NCBI GenBank assembly: GCA_025455505.1
Contig: JALOMK010000062.1
Coordinates: forward strand, 1-9,102
Direction of reading: 5' to 3'
DNA: 9,102 nt
Source: Bacteroidales bacterium
GTDB taxonomy: Bacteria; Bacteroidota; Bacteroidia; Bacteroidales; VadinHA17
The notes beneath the pieces are model-generated. The model was not told where the DNA came from. It made no database searches and saw only the letters and a program-made list of their open reading frames with translations. Positions 1-7,375 of this stretch are shown piece after piece. Made by a program: the position numbers and the translations under genes. The number at the start of each line of letters is the position of its first letter. Within the stretch, counting starts at the first letter, position 1.

Positions 1-1
1 C

Positions 2-1948
2 CTGTACCTGAACGGGATGTACTGGGGACTTTACATGTCGCAGGAAAGAGCGGAGGCACGTTTTGCAGAGTCATATTTTGGTGATGATTCCGAAGATTAT
101 GACGTAGTGAAGGTTGATGTTGAAGCAGGTTACCAGGTGGAAGCTACCGACGGCAATCTCGATTCCTGGCAAAAGCTGCTGGATATGTGCTCAGATGGGT
201 TTTCAACCGAAGCATCATACAATGCTCTTGAAGGCAGGGACGCAAATGGAAATCCCTACCGCGGGGGTGAAATCTTAGTTGATATCGACAATCTTATTGA
301 TTTCATGCTTGTGATTTTTTACACGGGAAACATAGACTCTCCCACGGCCGTATTCATGAGCAACAAGAAGGCAAACAATTTTTATGCAATCGATAACAGG
401 AACGATCGTTCCAAAGGTTTCATCTTCTTTACACACGATGCCGAGCACTCACTCTTCAGTGATGCCAATTCCCCGGGAATCGGTCTCTCAGAGAATCGAG
501 TGAACATAGCGTCACGCACTGATAACCTTAAGATGGAGGTGAGCGGTATTTCCTCTTTCCATCCGCAGTGGCTTCATTATAAGCTTACTTCGAACAAGGA
601 GTATGTTTCCCGCTTTCAGAACAGGGCATATAATCATTTCAGGCCCGGAGGGGTTTTCACGGAGGAAAAGGCCCGTGAAAGGATAAGCAAGCGCGTAAAT
701 GAAGTTGACCTTGCCATAATTTCCGAGTCAGCACGCTGGGGAGACGCGAAGCGGCCCGGAGCGGCTCCCTACACCCGCAATGGCAACTGGTTTGGAGAGA
801 TTAACAAGATACGTGATGTTTACGTAAGGTACAGGCCTGAAATTGTTATTGGACAACTGCGCGCCGAAGGCTTGTATCCCGGTCTTGATGCCCCTGTGAT
901 CGCTGTTGACGGGGTAACTGTCAATAATGATGATATAAATATTGGCACCTCCGCAGGTGTCGCAATATCTAATCCCAACTCTGCGGGATCGGTTTATTAT
1001 ACTGTCGACGGGAGCGATCCCAGGTCATCCGGGGGCACCCTGAATCCTTCTGCCATATTCGTAAATTCGAGTGCAAAAATTAATTTTCGCGGACCTGCAG
1101 TCATCCGTGCACGAGTGCTTGAAAAGGGCAGCTGGAGCGCCATCTCCGAGGCAAGGCTTTATACCGGCAATGCCAACTATTCAGGCCTGAAGATCACGGA
1201 GATTCAGTATCATCCCGAGGACTATATACAGGGCTCTGACACCATTAAGGGAAAGGACCTTGAATTCCTCGAGTTCAAGAATACGGGCACTGATGCAGTT
1301 GATCTTTCAGGCCTGAAGATTGATTCAGCGGTAACTTATACATTTCCGCTCTCCTACCTTTTGCCTCCAGGCGCATTCTTTGTTGCAGCCTCAAAACCTT
1401 CCCGGTTCTTTGACTACTACGGTATGAAAGCTTCAGGTAATTTCAGAGGCAACCTCGCAAACGAAGGAGAAGAGATCCTTGTGAGCGGAATGGATAACAG
1501 GGAAGTCATCAGGCTTACCTACGGAATAACAGCACCCTGGCCCTCAGAGGCTGATGGAGAGGGCAATTCACTTGCATCTGCGGAAAATGATCCAGGTGGC
1601 GATCCTTCCGACTATACGTACTGGGTAAGTTCCTTCGCGAAAGGTGGAAATCCCTTCTCCGACAACATCCTGGGAGACGATAATGAGCTTGAGGAGAATG
1701 AACTTGACGTTTCCCTGTATCCGAACCCAACCACAGGCATAATACGCGTTGAAATCAATTCCTTTGAACCTGACAGAACTTATGAAATGATACTGTCGGA
1801 TATGAGCGGCAGGATAACAGGAAGGATAGAAACAGGCCGTGAATCCGTGATTGACCTGAGAAGGTTCAAGGCAAGTCAGGGGGTATACATCCTCACTGTC
1901 AGAAGTGGAAAGCAGAGCAGGAAACTGAAAGTTGTCGTCATTAGATGA
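2..1948 (+). CDS. Secreted CotH-like/lamin-tail protein with T9SS sorting domain (5'-partial)
   Basis: The 3' part of a large exported protein; the open frame runs off the left edge. The first codons read LYLNGMYWGLY, the CotH-type core motif, so the ATG at 17 is internal and not the start. Residues below are counted from that ATG. The CotH-like region spans about 1-230, with an acidic run around 89-95 (DIDNLID) and THDAEHSLF at 139-147, whose Asp141 may be the metal-binding aspartate. A chitobiase/hexosaminidase C-terminal-like stretch lies near 315-383 (YYTVDGSDPR). A lamin-tail domain follows at about 390-545 (LKITEIQYHP, then LEFLEFKNTG). A type IX sorting domain at about 564-643 (SLYPNPTTG, ending GVYILTVRSG and KLKVVVIR) predicts export across the outer membrane. 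CotH proteins are spore-coat or secreted protein kinases in other organisms. Kinase activity here is inference, and the substrate is unknown. The architecture is clear, the function is not. Confidence 0.88.
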   Translation: MYLNGMYWGLYMSQERAEARFAESYFGDDSEDYDVVKVDVEAGYQVEATDGNLDSWQKLLDMCSDGFSTEASYNALEGRDANGNPYRGGEILVDIDNLIDFMLVIFYTGNIDSPTAVFMSNKKANNFYAIDNRNDRSKGFIFFTHDAEHSLFSDANSPGIGLSENRVNIASRTDNLKMEVSGISSFHPQWLHYKLTSNKEYVSRFQNRAYNHFRPGGVFTEEKARERISKRVNEVDLAIISESARWGDAKRPGAAPYTRNGNWFGEINKIRDVYVRYRPEIVIGQLRAEGLYPGLDAPVIAVDGVTVNNDDINIGTSAGVAISNPNSAGSVYYTVDGSDPRSSGGTLNPSAIFVNSSAKINFRGPAVIRARVLEKGSWSAISEARLYTGNANYSGLKITEIQYHPEDYIQGSDTIKGKDLEFLEFKNTGTDAVDLSGLKIDSAVTYTFPLSYLLPPGAFFVAASKPSRFFDYYGMKASGNFRGNLANEGEEILVSGMDNREVIRLTYGITAPWPSEADGEGNSLASAENDPGGDPSDYTYWVSSFAKGGNPFSDNILGDDNELEENELDVSLYPNPTTGIIRVEINSFEPDRTYEMILSDMSGRITGRIETGRESVIDLRRFKASQGVYILTVRSGKQSRKLKVVVIR

Positions 1949-2003
1949 TTTTATTGACTGATACTTTATATTTAACTTTAGTTACATTTAAAATATAGAA
2001 GTT
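1949..2003 (+). promoter_or_regulatory. AT-rich intergenic gap, candidate promoter of the GH35-GH105 unit
   Basis: This 55-base gap is the only spacer in the window long enough to hold a promoter. The octamer TAACTTTA at 1973-1980 matches the Bacteroidetes -7 element TAnnTTTG at all fixed positions but the last. A TTG at 1954-1956 could serve as the -33 element, but the 16-base spacer is shorter than usual. AGAAG at 1997-2001 is at best a weak ribosome site, only 2 bases from the ATG. No convincing terminator hairpin follows the upstream gene, so readthrough is also possible. Confidence 0.25.
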
Positions 2004-3839
2004 ATGATATTCAGAATTATAAACAGCCTGCTACTTATTGGTCTCCTGTTCCTGCCTTCCTATGGGCAGAAAAAAGGCCCGGCGCATAGCTTTGAACTCG
2101 GAACCACCGATTTCCTGCTCGACGGTGAACCTTTACAGATCATAAGCGGTGAAATGCACCCTGCGCGCATACCGGCGGAATACTGGAGGCACAGGGTTCA
2201 GATGGCAAAGGCAATGGGATGTAACACAATTTCTGCTTACATCTTCTGGAACTATCATGAACAGCAGGAGGGAATGTTCGATTTTGAATCGGGCAACAGG
2301 AACCTGAAGGAATTCTTCAGTATAGTTGCTGAAGAAGACCTTTGGCTTATTGTTAGGCCCGGTCCTTATGTCTGCGCTGAATGGGAACTCGGCGGTATTC
2401 CGCCCTATCTACTCAGAATACCTGATATCAGGCTGAGATGCATGGACCCGAGGTATATGGCAGCCGCCGAAAGGTATATGGTACGGCTGGGAGAGGAACT
2501 GAAACCATTCATGGTTACAAAAGGGGGGAACCTGCTCATGATACAGATTGAGAATGAATACGGAAGCTACGGGAATGACAGGAACTATTTGTTCAGGCTC
2601 AGGGAGATATGGAAGAATGCCGGAATAGATGTTCCGACATTCACAGGGGATGGCCCCACTGCATATATGCTCGAGGCAGGATCCTTGCCCGGACGCGCGG
2701 TTGGCCTTGATTCGGGCAGCTCACCCGAACACTGGGAACTGGCTGCAAAAATGAATCCCGGAGTGCCTGTTTTCAGCAGCGAGACATACCCCGGGTGGCT
2801 CACGCACTGGGGTGAAAAGTGGGCCAGGCCTGATACTACGGAGTTGCTTAAGGAAGTGAAGTTCCTTATGGATAATAAAAAATCATTCAACCTGTATGTT
2901 ATACACGGCGGCACAAACTTCGGATTCACTGCAGGGGCGAATTCAGGAGGAAAGGGGTATGAACCCGATATCACAAGCTACGACTATGACGCCCCCATTG
3001 ATGAACAGGGAAATGCAACGCCCAAATACTATGCACTCAGGAAACTTATCGGATCCTACCTTCCGAAGGGAAAAAAGCTGCCTTCAGTGCCTGCCCCAAT
3101 GCCATCATTTGAGGTTTCCCTGCTGCCAATGCAGCCTTTCACAAGCATCTGGGATAACCTTCCGCAGCCAGTAAGCTCTGTTCAGCCTGGTACTTTCGAG
3201 TCATACGGCCAGGATTATGGCTTCATTCTCTACAGGACCGAGCTGATAGGCCACAAGAAGGGCAGGCTCACAGTGACAAATATTCATGATTATGCTACTG
3301 TTTTCCTGAATGGTAATTACGTTGGCAGGCTCGACAGGAGAGAAGGGATTAATACAATTGAACTCCCTGCATCTGATGTCCCGAATCCGGTACTTGAAAT
3401 ATTCGTTGAGGCAATGGGACGGATAAATTTTGCTCAGCATCTTATCGACAGGAAAGGGATCACAGAAAGGGTGACGCTTAACGGCATGACCCTCATGAAC
3501 TGGAAAGTTTATAATTTCCCAATGGACAGGAAGTTTGTTTACAACCTGAGATCCTCGGGAAGAAATCCTGCCAAGCCGGGCCAGTTCTTCAGGGGTAATT
3601 TTGTGATATCAAAAGCAGCAGGACTGGTGCCGGCCGATACATTCTTTGACCTCTCAGGATACACCAAGGGAGTAATATGGGTGAATGGCAATAACCTGGG
3701 GCGTTACTGGAATATCGGCCCCCAGACAAGACTTTACTGCCCCGCTTCATTCCTCAAGGATGGACTCAATGAAGTTATTGTCTTCGATATTCACCAGACA
3801 AAGCCTGCAAATTTAACAGGTAAGCTCACCCTTAATTAG
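2004..3839 (+). CDS. GH35 beta-galactosidase, exported
   Basis: A retaining glycoside hydrolase family 35 enzyme of 611 residues, expected to remove terminal beta-linked galactose from oligosaccharides. Residues 1-22 form a signal peptide (hydrophobic LLLIGLLFL, likely cleavage near SYG-QK). There is no lipobox cysteine, so a periplasmic enzyme is most likely. The catalytic TIM barrel runs to about 350 and shows RPGPYVCAEWELGG (118-131), QIENEYGSYG (181-190) and SSETYPGWLTHWGE (258-271). By alignment with known GH35 enzymes, Glu185 is the acid/base and Glu260 the nucleophile. HGGTNFGF (301-308) is another family signature. Beta-sandwich domains follow, ending in GRYWNIGPQ (566-574), typical of the family C-terminus. 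All key residues are intact. The ATG at 2004 is chosen because it gives the complete signal peptide. The GH105 gene begins 9 bases downstream, which suggests co-transcription and a role on galactan side chains of rhamnogalacturonan I. The family is certain; the natural substrate is inferred. Confidence 0.95.
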   Translation: MIFRIINSLLLIGLLFLPSYGQKKGPAHSFELGTTDFLLDGEPLQIISGEMHPARIPAEYWRHRVQMAKAMGCNTISAYIFWNYHEQQEGMFDFESGNRNLKEFFSIVAEEDLWLIVRPGPYVCAEWELGGIPPYLLRIPDIRLRCMDPRYMAAAERYMVRLGEELKPFMVTKGGNLLMIQIENEYGSYGNDRNYLFRLREIWKNAGIDVPTFTGDGPTAYMLEAGSLPGRAVGLDSGSSPEHWELAAKMNPGVPVFSSETYPGWLTHWGEKWARPDTTELLKEVKFLMDNKKSFNLYVIHGGTNFGFTAGANSGGKGYEPDITSYDYDAPIDEQGNATPKYYALRKLIGSYLPKGKKLPSVPAPMPSFEVSLLPMQPFTSIWDNLPQPVSSVQPGTFESYGQDYGFILYRTELIGHKKGRLTVTNIHDYATVFLNGNYVGRLDRREGINTIELPASDVPNPVLEIFVEAMGRINFAQHLIDRKGITERVTLNGMTLMNWKVYNFPMDRKFVYNLRSSGRNPAKPGQFFRGNFVISKAAGLVPADTFFDLSGYTKGVIWVNGNNLGRYWNIGPQTRLYCPASFLKDGLNEVIVFDIHQTKPANLTGKLTLN

Positions 3840-3848
3840 ACAAGTATT

Positions 3849-5036
3849 ATGCCTCTCATGAATGCAATAGGTTTACTTATCCTGACCTCCCTTGTATGCG
3901 CAGAAGCTGGTCCTGCTCATGCAGCAGATCCCGTAAAGGAACCCGGCAAGTGGTCGCTGAAAATGGCAAATACAGTGCTGGCAACATCCGACAGCCTTAT
4001 TTACTATGTCGACAGGAAACCTAAATGGGCCTATGATGTAGCACTGCTTGGAATGGCTGTTGACAGGCTCGGAACCATCGACAGGAAATACTCAGACTAT
4101 ATGAAAGCCTGGGTTGACTATTTCGTCCGGCCCGATGGAAGTGTCATTGACTACAGGATGTCAGAGTATAATCTTGACCGCATTCTGCCAGGCCGTAACA
4201 TTCTTACACTTTATAAAAGGGATCCCGGGCCGGGGTACAGGGAGGCAATGGACGGATTCATCGAACAGCTGAGGACACATCCCAAAACAAATTCCGGTGG
4301 CTACTGGCATAAGAAAATATACCCGTGGCAGATGTGGCTCGATGGCATATTCATGGCCTCCACTTATATGGTGCAGTACGCTGCCGCATTCAATGCACCT
4401 GAATGGTATGACGTTGCGACAGCTCAGACAAAGATGATATACGAGAAGACTCTTGATCCTTCGAGCGGTCTTCTGATGCATGCATGGGATGAAAGCAGGA
4501 CCCAGAAGTGGTGTGACCCACTGACAGGAAAATCATTGTATCCATGGAGCCGGGCCATGGGCTGGTATATCATGGCGATAACTGACATTCTTGAATACCT
4601 TCCGGCCGATCATCCCGACAGGGCTGCTCTTATAGGGATTCTCCGCAATTGCTGCAATGCTCTGGTGAAAGTGAGGGATCCGCAGAGCGGTATCTGGTAC
4701 CAGGTTCTGAACCAGGGCGGGAGGCAAGGAAACTACCTCGAGGGATCCGGGTCGGCAATGTATGCTTACGTATTTGCCCTGGGAGCCCGGAAGGGCTACC
4801 TTGATCCTTCATACCGGAAAATTGCCGAAGAAGCATTCGACGGAATAGTAAAGGAGCTTATAACAATTGATGCCAGGGGTATGATCGAATTCAGGAACAT
4901 CTGCGGGGGATGCGGACTCGGAGGCAATCCTTACCGTGACGGTTCCTATGAATACTATGTGAACGAAAAAAGGATTGTCAACGATACAAAGGGAGTGGCA
5001 CCCTTCATACTGGCAGCAATTGAACTGGACCGTTAG
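3849..5036 (+). CDS. GH105-type unsaturated rhamnogalacturonyl hydrolase, exported
   Basis: A 395-residue member of the GH88/GH105 (YteR/YesR) group. These enzymes hydrate the 4,5-unsaturated galacturonate left at the non-reducing end of pectin oligosaccharides by lyases, releasing the sugar acid. An (alpha/alpha)6 barrel is expected. From memory, the Bacillus subtilis YteR active site uses Asp88, His132, Asp143, His189, Trp211, Arg213 and Trp217. A constant offset of 22 puts the same residues here: Asp110, His154, Asp165 (in QMWLDGIF), His211 (in HAWDES), Trp233, Arg235 and Trp239 (in SRAMGW). That is strong support for an active enzyme, with Asp165 as general acid. A signal peptide covers about residues 1-26, with cleavage after AHA. 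The upstream VC is not a good lipobox. ATG 3849 is chosen; Met4 (3858) is an equally usable start and no Shine-Dalgarno sequence decides. The gene follows GH35 by 9 bases. Specificity for rhamnogalacturonyl over other unsaturated uronides is inferred. Confidence 0.92.
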   Translation: MPLMNAIGLLILTSLVCAEAGPAHAADPVKEPGKWSLKMANTVLATSDSLIYYVDRKPKWAYDVALLGMAVDRLGTIDRKYSDYMKAWVDYFVRPDGSVIDYRMSEYNLDRILPGRNILTLYKRDPGPGYREAMDGFIEQLRTHPKTNSGGYWHKKIYPWQMWLDGIFMASTYMVQYAAAFNAPEWYDVATAQTKMIYEKTLDPSSGLLMHAWDESRTQKWCDPLTGKSLYPWSRAMGWYIMAITDILEYLPADHPDRAALIGILRNCCNALVKVRDPQSGIWYQVLNQGGRQGNYLEGSGSAMYAYVFALGARKGYLDPSYRKIAEEAFDGIVKELITIDARGMIEFRNICGGCGLGGNPYRDGSYEYYVNEKRIVNDTKGVAPFILAAIELDR

Positions 5037-5042
5037 CAGATA
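5037..5042. other. Six-base convergent junction between GH105 and uxaE
   Basis: The plus-strand GH105 stop codon (TAG, 5034-5036) and the minus-strand uxaE stop codon (TGA, 5045-5043) are separated by six bases. I see no hairpin with a T-tract in or beside the junction, so each transcript probably runs into the opposite gene before it ends. Confidence 0.8.
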
Positions 5043-6293
5043 TCAAATCCCGAACAAGCGGCTTATGTGCCTGTCGTACATGTTTTCAAACACGCAGCGT
5101 CCGACAATGCTTTCGTTCTCTGCCAGCAATGCCGAATATTCATCAATGTTTTTTGCAGCAAGTTTATAAGCCACATGTATGAGTTGCCTCATGTCGGGAT
5201 TATAATGCCTGTTTTCCTTAATGTGCCGGAGTGCCCCTGCAAATTCTTCAGGAGACCATTTTGAAACGGCATCAGCTGATGGAAGCCGCGATATATTAAT
5301 GTCAATTACATCAGCGTACGGGGCACATAAGGCTTCAATGTCATCGAGCGAATGGATGTATATGTCCTTTGCAAAGGCGAGGGCTTTGCCGCCTGACATA
5401 GCAAGGCCGATCACTTCCTCGAGCCATGTAGTGCCGGCAGTCTTGAGATGGAGCCCCTTGTCGTGCTTCCGGATGATACGTCCGATATGCGGATAAATTG
5501 CAAATTTGTCGGAACCGGAGTGGACGCTCATTTTAAGACCGGGAGACATGCCAAATTCCCTGACTGCAAAATCTATTACAAGAAGGTCGGCCTCGAACTC
5601 CTCTGCAAACCGTAAGGGATCACCGACGTAATCCACTCCTTTGTTGAATCTGCCTGAGAACTTGGGGGCTATTGTCTGAAGCGGGACTTTCTCATCAGCA
5701 AGCATTTTGAGAATGAAAAGCAATTCAACAGGGGTCTGGGGGAATGCAACTTCATCCATTGAGACCTCTGTAATAAAGGTATCCCTGCCTTTAATAGTTT
5801 CGATCTTCCTGTATATTTCGCCTGCCTTTCTTGCGGCAAACAGGTATTTTTCCGCTATTGACTGCAGTTGCGCACCGTCTGATGTCAGTTCAAGATGCAA
5901 ACCCTCCGGCTTAAATGAGCCGGTATATTTTTCAGCCCTGGTGATAAAATCGGACAGGTGTTTGTCATCAGCCTTTGTACCTATAAAGGAGGCAACGTCA
6001 ATTGTAAAGAAGTCGGAGCTTTCAATGAACCTGTCTACTGTGTCGAAGTTAATATGATCGGCATCGACGAAATAGGGCTTCCTGAAAGCTGCTTTTTTTA
6101 CAGCGGCATCAGCCTCAATTCTTACATCCCAGGGCTGTGTTCCGATAGTTGTATGTTCCCGGTTCGACTTATTCCAGACTGGAGTGATTTCGATTCCTTT
6201 TTCAGCAGCTTTAAGAATTGCTGCCAGCTGGTATGACGCCTGGTGACCGAACCTGTCACCCATTCCTATTGAGTATTTGCCTAGTTGCTTCAT
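5043..6293 (-). CDS. uxaE: Tagaturonate epimerase (UxaE family)
   Basis: A 416-residue cytoplasmic protein that resembles the UxaE family, described from Thermotoga, which interconverts D-tagaturonate and D-fructuronate. It would let galacturonate-derived carbon enter the glucuronate (mannonate) branch instead of the altronate branch. Recognition rests on overall resemblance and on conserved-looking blocks: IGMGDRFGHQ (9-18), VDADHINFDTVDRF (76-89), FITEVSMDE (173-181), SVHSGSDKF (256-264), HLKTAGTTWLEEVIG (282-296) and the tail RHISRLFGI (408-416). His80, His258 and His282 with nearby acidic residues could bind a divalent metal, but that is inference. The length looks complete and there is no signal peptide. 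The ATG at 6293 lies 9 bases after the stop of the LacI gene and directly precedes the IGMGDR block. It is the last gene of the minus-strand operon. An alternative is a related sugar-acid or sugar-phosphate epimerase, but the exuT-like neighbour supports a hexuronate substrate. Confidence 0.85.
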   Translation of the reverse strand: MKQLGKYSIGMGDRFGHQASYQLAAILKAAEKGIEITPVWNKSNREHTTIGTQPWDVRIEADAAVKKAAFRKPYFVDADHINFDTVDRFIESSDFFTIDVASFIGTKADDKHLSDFITRAEKYTGSFKPEGLHLELTSDGAQLQSIAEKYLFAARKAGEIYRKIETIKGRDTFITEVSMDEVAFPQTPVELLFILKMLADEKVPLQTIAPKFSGRFNKGVDYVGDPLRFAEEFEADLLVIDFAVREFGMSPGLKMSVHSGSDKFAIYPHIGRIIRKHDKGLHLKTAGTTWLEEVIGLAMSGGKALAFAKDIYIHSLDDIEALCAPYADVIDINISRLPSADAVSKWSPEEFAGALRHIKENRHYNPDMRQLIHVAYKLAAKNIDEYSALLAENESIVGRCVFENMYDRHISRLFGI

Positions 6294-6302
6294 TTCAGTA
6301 TT

Positions 6303-7367
6303 TTATATATAAAAATCTATGTTTTCAGAGCATACAATATCTATTGGAAGGTATTCCATCTTATCCGGAACTTTACGCATGGACAGGTACTCGAAAAGTT
6401 TCTTTACTGCCTTGAATGTCTGTTCATCAGGCCGCTGGTTAATCAGAAACTTCGCAATACCCTTTCTCAACAGGTCTATGTTCTCTTCAATAAGGTCATA
6501 CCCGACAAGCTGAAGATCGCTTATGCCCCTGGTTTCAAGGTACCTGGCAAGCAGGTAAGTCCTTGAACCTGTGAGAAATACAGTTGATATTGAGGGATGT
6601 TCCCTGAGGGCTCCATCCATAGCCTTTGAAATGCTCTGTGAAGAGGGATCAGGAATCCTGAGTGTGATCCTTTTGCCAAGGTTCCTGCAATTTCCGTTGA
6701 AATAGCTCAGGCAGCCCTGGGTTCGTGCCTCCAGGTGGTGAACGTTCTTTATGTTCCGTGCAATTGAAACTATAAGTATGTCCCTGGAAGGGGGGGTGAG
6801 CAGATCGAGGAGTTCACCTGCAACGCGACCGCTCCTGAAGATGTTTTCACCAATATAGGCAAGGAAGGGTGCATTTTCGATAAAGCCGTCGATAAAGACA
6901 AGAGGAATTTCTTCTGCAGCCAGCTTTTTTGCAAAGGTTGTTGATTCATCTTTAAAGATGGGAGCAAGGATAACTCCGTCGGGTTTAAGGGCAATAACAG
7001 ACTCCGCTTTCGACTGGAAATCCTTTTCGCTCTGCATGTTGAAAGTCAAAGTGGCAAGTTTCACAGGAAAGGGTTGCAGCTCTTCCAGGGCTCTCTCTAT
7101 CCCTAACGGATGCTTTTTCCAGTATGTATTGTCATCCGCAGGATCAGGAAGAAGAGAAACAAAACTGTAATTCTTCCTCGATTTAAGTACCTGGGCCATA
7201 ACATTGGGCGAATAATTTGTATCCTCAAGGATCTTTTTCACCCTCTGAAGTGTCTTCTCGGCTACTTCACCACGGTTATGTATCACCCTGTCAACAGTGC
7301 CTATCGATACGCCAGCCAGCCTGGCAATATCCTTAATTCTTGCCTTATCCTGCGATTTCTGTTTCAA
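6303..7367 (-). CDS. LacI-family transcriptional regulator, TTG start
   Basis: A 354-residue DNA-binding regulator. The N-terminal helix-turn-helix (about 10-36) reads IKDIARLAGVSIGTVDRVIH, followed by NRGEVAEKTLQRVKKILE and the hinge-helix region NVMAQVLKSRK (55-65), where Leu61 occupies the usual minor-groove position. Residues 68-354 form a periplasmic-binding-protein-like sensor domain (KPDGVILAPIF, IPLVFIDGF, YIGENIFRSGRVAGELL, LVGYDLIEENIDLLRKG). The effector is unknown; a hexuronate or pathway intermediate is likely from context. The frame has no ATG before the HTH: upstream codons are CTA GCA GGT GCA, preceded by in-frame TGA. TTG at 7367 is therefore the only reasonable start, with AGG five bases ahead as a possible weak ribosome site. 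It starts 8 bases after the transporter stop codon and ends 9 bases before uxaE. As a mid-operon regulator it probably controls the operon and possibly the facing GH genes, with an operator upstream of the window. Confidence 0.93.
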   Translation of the reverse strand: MKQKSQDKARIKDIARLAGVSIGTVDRVIHNRGEVAEKTLQRVKKILEDTNYSPNVMAQVLKSRKNYSFVSLLPDPADDNTYWKKHPLGIERALEELQPFPVKLATLTFNMQSEKDFQSKAESVIALKPDGVILAPIFKDESTTFAKKLAAEEIPLVFIDGFIENAPFLAYIGENIFRSGRVAGELLDLLTPPSRDILIVSIARNIKNVHHLEARTQGCLSYFNGNCRNLGKRITLRIPDPSSQSISKAMDGALREHPSISTVFLTGSRTYLLARYLETRGISDLQLVGYDLIEENIDLLRKGIAKFLINQRPDEQTFKAVKKLFEYLSMRKVPDKMEYLPIDIVCSENIDFYI

Positions 7368-7375
7368 TGCACCTG
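7365..7375 (-). promoter_or_regulatory. TTG initiation site of the LacI gene
   Basis: Read on the minus strand, the transporter stop TAG (7378-7376) is followed by CAGGTGCA and then TTG AAA CAG. AGG lies five bases before the TTG. A nearby GTG (7372-7370) is out of frame and meets a stop after one codon, so it cannot serve. Initiation at TTG is probably helped by translational coupling to the transporter gene ending just upstream. Confidence 0.65.

Noticed and set aside
1968..1996. Imperfect AT-rich inverted repeat (ATATTT, 17 bases, AAATAT) as a regulator operator or terminator.
   Set aside because: Six-base AT arms are expected by chance in such AT-rich DNA, the centre does not pair, and no T-tract follows.
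2585..2974. Minus-strand open frame of 129 codons opposite the GH35 gene.
   Set aside because: It lies wholly within the catalytic domain of a clear GH35 gene and has no recognisable motifs.
3840..3848. Possible promoter or terminator between GH35 and GH105.
   Set aside because: The nine-base gap is too short for either; co-transcription is the simpler reading.
3849..3926. Lipoprotein signal at the GH105 N-terminus (Cys in SLVCAEAG).
   Set aside because: The residues before Cys do not fit a lipobox, and an AHA signal peptidase I site follows at a normal distance.
5707..6057. Plus-strand open frame of 116 codons opposite uxaE.
   Set aside because: It is a shadow of the real gene and has no domain or start signal of its own.
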